A stretch of 64,000 nt of DNA from Kribbella jiaozuonensis. GTDB taxonomy: Bacteria; Actinomycetota; Actinomycetes; Propionibacteriales; Kribbellaceae. The stretch spans positions 186,001 to 250,000 of the forward strand of contig NZ_SZPZ01000001.1 of assembly GCF_005233875.1 (NCBI RefSeq). The letters are read 5' to 3'. Positions 61,783-64,000 of the stretch are shown here, in pieces. The first letter of the stretch is position 1, and each line of letters opens with the position of its first letter. The notes beneath the pieces were generated by a model. It saw nothing but the letters and a program-made list of their open reading frames with translations. It was not told where the DNA came from and searched no databases. The position numbers and the translations under genes were made by a program.

Positions 61783-63768
61783 GTGCCGGAGGCTTACGAC
61801 CCGCTGACCGATCCTGCACCGGCGCATGATGTGCGCGCGGTGTTGCGGATCCGCGCGTTCCGGCGGCTGTGGATCGCGTTCGGGCTGTCGAGTCTCGGCG
61901 ACTGGATCGGGTTGCTGGCGCTGACCGCGATGGCGAAGTCGTTCGCCGGCGACAACTACCAGGCGGCGAACTTCGCGATCGGCGGCGTGCTGTTCCTGCG
62001 CGTCCTGCCCGCGCTGGTGATGGGTCCGGTGGCCGGCTGGATCGCGGACCGGCTCGACCGACGCTGGACGATGATCCTCGGCGACCTGATCCGGGCCGCG
62101 TTCTTCGTCACGATCCCGATCGTCGGCACGCTGACCTGGCTGCTGGTCGCGACCGTGCTGATCGAGATCGTCAGCCTGATCTGGGGTCCGGCCAAGGACG
62201 CCTCGGTGCCGAACCTGATTCCGCGGCACCGGCTCGAGGCGGCCAACCAGATCAGCCTGATCACGACGTACGGCACGGCTCTTCCGGCGGCGGCGATCTT
62301 CACCGCGATCACGCTGGTCACGCGCTGGGCCGGCGACTTCTCCATAGATCTTGCTGTGTACGTGAACGCCGCGACATTCGCCATCTCCGCGCTCGCGATC
62401 GTGTCGGTCGCCGAGATCGGCCGCGCGGTCCACGACCACGAGGACCATCCGACGCTCTGGCGGACCATGGTCGAGGGCTGGTCCTACGTCACCGGTACGC
62501 CGGTGGTCCGCGGTCTCGTGGTCGGGATCTCGGGTGCGTTCGCAGCGGGTGCGGTCGTGGTCGGACTGGGCCGCACGTACGTCGAGGATCTCGGCGCGGG
62601 CGATCCGGGGTACGGCGTGCTGTTCGGGGCTGTGTTCGGCGGTCTCGCGTTGGGCATGGGGTTTGCGCCGCGGATCTTCTCGGGGCTGTCGCGGCGACGG
62701 TTGTTCGCGGCCGGGCTGGTCGGGTCGGGCATCTGCCTGGCCGGGCTGGCGTTGATCCAGCAGATCGAGATCGCGACGATGATCGCGATCCTGCTCGGGT
62801 TCTGTGCGGGTGGCTCGTGGGTTTCCGGGTACACGTTGCTCGGCCTCGAGGTGCCGGATGCCGTTCGCGGGCGGACGTTCGCGTTCGTGCAGTCCGCCGT
62901 GCGCACGGTGCTTGCGGTCACGTTGGCGATCGCGCCGTTCGCTGCTGGTGCGATCGGGCGGCACACGTGGACGATCCGCGGCCATTCGGCGACGTACAAC
63001 GGTGCTTCGATGACGATGCTCGCGGCCGCGATCCTGGCCGGGGTGATCGGCCTGCTCGCCTGGCGGCAGATGGACGACCGGCCGGGTGTGCCGTTCTGGC
63101 GCGACGTACGGAAGAGTTTCGGCAAGACCCGTGGTGACTACCCGACAACCGGTCTGTTCATCGCGATCGAGGGCGGCGACGGGGCCGGCAAGTCGACGCA
63201 GTCCGCGCTGCTGGTGAAATGGCTGGAAGAGCAAGGACAACAGGTCCTGCTGACTCGTGAGCCTGGCGCGACTGAGCTCGGGAAGACCTTGCGGCAGATC
63301 GTCCTCGACCCGGCGACCGGCGACATCTCGCACCGGACCGAGGCGCTGCTGTACGCCGCCGACAAGGCCGAGCACGTCGACTCCGTGATCAAGCCCGCGC
63401 TGAAGGCCGGGGCGGTCGTGATCACCGACCGGTACGTCGACTCCGCGCTGGCGTACCAGGGCTCCGGGCGCGACCTGGATGTGTCCGATGTCGAGCGGGT
63501 GAACCGCTGGGCCACCGATGATCTCCGGCCGAACCTGACGATCCTGCTCGATCTGCCGCCGAAGCGCGGTCTCGGCCGGTTCGAGGAGCGGGACCGGATC
63601 GAGGCGCAGTCCGACGAGTTCCACGAGCGGGTGCGGCACGCGTTCCTCGAGCTGGCGGCAGCGGAGCCGCAGTACTACCTGGTCATCGACGCATCCCAGG
63701 ACCGCGAGGACATCGCCAAGCAGATCCGCGCGCGTCTCCAGCCGATCCTCCCGAAGGTGGGCCTATGA
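61783..63768 (+). CDS. tmk: MFS transporter - dTMP kinase fusion
   Basis: 661 residues, GTG start. Residues 1-430 form an MFS_3-type carrier with about 12 helices (LWIAFGLSSLGDWIGLLALT first). Residues 455-661 are a dTMP kinase: Walker A IEGGDGAGKSTQSALLVK, LLTREPGATELG, DRYVDSALAYQGSG, and a C-terminal KQIRARLQ. The kinase makes dTDP for DNA synthesis. Such fusions recur in actinobacteria. The role of the carrier part, and whether it is needed for kinase function, is unknown. Its stop overlaps holB (ATGA). Confidence 0.92.
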   Translation: MPEAYDPLTDPAPAHDVRAVLRIRAFRRLWIAFGLSSLGDWIGLLALTAMAKSFAGDNYQAANFAIGGVLFLRVLPALVMGPVAGWIADRLDRRWTMILGDLIRAAFFVTIPIVGTLTWLLVATVLIEIVSLIWGPAKDASVPNLIPRHRLEAANQISLITTYGTALPAAAIFTAITLVTRWAGDFSIDLAVYVNAATFAISALAIVSVAEIGRAVHDHEDHPTLWRTMVEGWSYVTGTPVVRGLVVGISGAFAAGAVVVGLGRTYVEDLGAGDPGYGVLFGAVFGGLALGMGFAPRIFSGLSRRRLFAAGLVGSGICLAGLALIQQIEIATMIAILLGFCAGGSWVSGYTLLGLEVPDAVRGRTFAFVQSAVRTVLAVTLAIAPFAAGAIGRHTWTIRGHSATYNGASMTMLAAAILAGVIGLLAWRQMDDRPGVPFWRDVRKSFGKTRGDYPTTGLFIAIEGGDGAGKSTQSALLVKWLEEQGQQVLLTREPGATELGKTLRQIVLDPATGDISHRTEALLYAADKAEHVDSVIKPALKAGAVVITDRYVDSALAYQGSGRDLDVSDVERVNRWATDDLRPNLTILLDLPPKRGLGRFEERDRIEAQSDEFHERVRHAFLELAAAEPQYYLVIDASQDREDIAKQIRARLQPILPKVGL

Positions 63769-64000
63769 GTGTCTGGGACGACCTGGTCGGACAGGAGCCG
63801 GCAGTCGCCGTACTGCAGAAGGCCGTCGCCGGCGCCGCCGCCGTACTGCGTGGTGAGAAGGGTGCCGCGGTCGCCGGGATGACGCACGCCTGGCTGATCA
63901 CCGGCCCGCCTGGATCGGGCCGGTCGAACGCGGGCCGAGCATTCGCGGCTGCGTTGCAATGCGCCGACCAGGGCTGCGGCGTGTGCAACGACTGCCGCAC
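63765..64000 (+). CDS. holB: DNA polymerase III delta' subunit, 3' end outside window
   Basis: The first 78 residues are visible. It begins MSVWDDLVGQEPAVAVLQKA and has a P-loop-like HAWLITGPPGSGRSNAGRAF with Arg in place of the Walker Lys, as usual for delta' subunits, then Cys residues (CADQGCGVCNDC) of the structural zinc site. It clamps the beta-sliding clamp loader. It overlaps the dTMP kinase stop by 4 bp (ATGA), a common tmk-holB pairing. Confidence 0.93.
   Translation, partial: MSVWDDLVGQEPAVAVLQKAVAGAAAVLRGEKGAAVAGMTHAWLITGPPGSGRSNAGRAFAAALQCADQGCGVCNDCR

Overview
This is a high-GC actinobacterial chromosome segment. The gene content and order point to a Kribbella/Nocardioides-type member of the Propionibacteriales: GTG and TTG starts are common, genes overlap by ATGA, GTGA or TTGA, and MFS and dTMP kinase are fused. 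The species call is inference from gene content only.

Backbone: the window follows an order I recall from other actinobacteria, including Mycobacterium tuberculosis Rv3661 down to Rv3644c. It runs HAD-IB hydrolase plus 6C small RNA, then ssd-tadA-tadB-tadC-pilin-TadE-like-TadG-like, then an MrfA-type helicase, then a methyltransferase, topA, MFS-tmk and holB. Accessory blocks interrupt this backbone.

0-3.5 kb: a partial GT2/CDP-glycerol glycerophosphotransferase fusion (wall teichoic-type polymer), a degenerate Fic-fold protein, the HAD-IB hydrolase and the 6C RNA. 3.6-13.05 kb: a chitin-use island with three secreted GH18 chitinases of different domain make-up, a regulator coupled to the first chitinase and an SGNH esterase. 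The island also carries a YbaK-type deacylase, an MFS exporter and a divergent LysR regulator. It separates the HAD/6C pair from ssd. 13.2-18.9 kb: the Tad/Flp pilus locus, with strong C-over-G skew on the + strand and several in-frame tandem repeats. 19-27 kb: an orphan response regulator, then a same-strand set of seven genes (solute-binding protein, two permeases, ATPase, PHP hydrolase, NYN nuclease-like protein, APH-like kinase). 27-31 kb: a tiny Cys/His/Trp-rich ORF, a secreted lectin-like protein, and a small membrane protein next to the helicase.

31.4-38.7 kb: a STAS anti-sigma antagonist, proton pyrophosphatase hppA, a DUF4142-sortase fusion, an ABC-2 exporter pair and a DUF2785 protein. 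39-45 kb: a cytochrome P450, a cluster of about 105-bp repeats, an LLM flavin oxidoreductase, and two tandem GGDEF proteins. 45-51.7 kb: a methyltransferase, a very large secreted GH31 glycosidase, and a Tat-exported PAF-acetylhydrolase-like protein that lacks the catalytic serine. 51.9-64 kb: topA, a small membrane protein, a Fur-family regulator, a GH2 beta-galactosidase, a VapBC-type pair with a clear operator, a MocR regulator divergent from an aminotransferase, the MFS-dTMP kinase fusion, and the start of holB.

The glycan-directed genes (three GH18, GH31, GH2, SGNH, CBM-bearing proteins, sugar ABC importer) suggest a soil saprophyte that feeds on polysaccharides. I found no tRNA, rRNA, CRISPR array, transposase or prophage gene.
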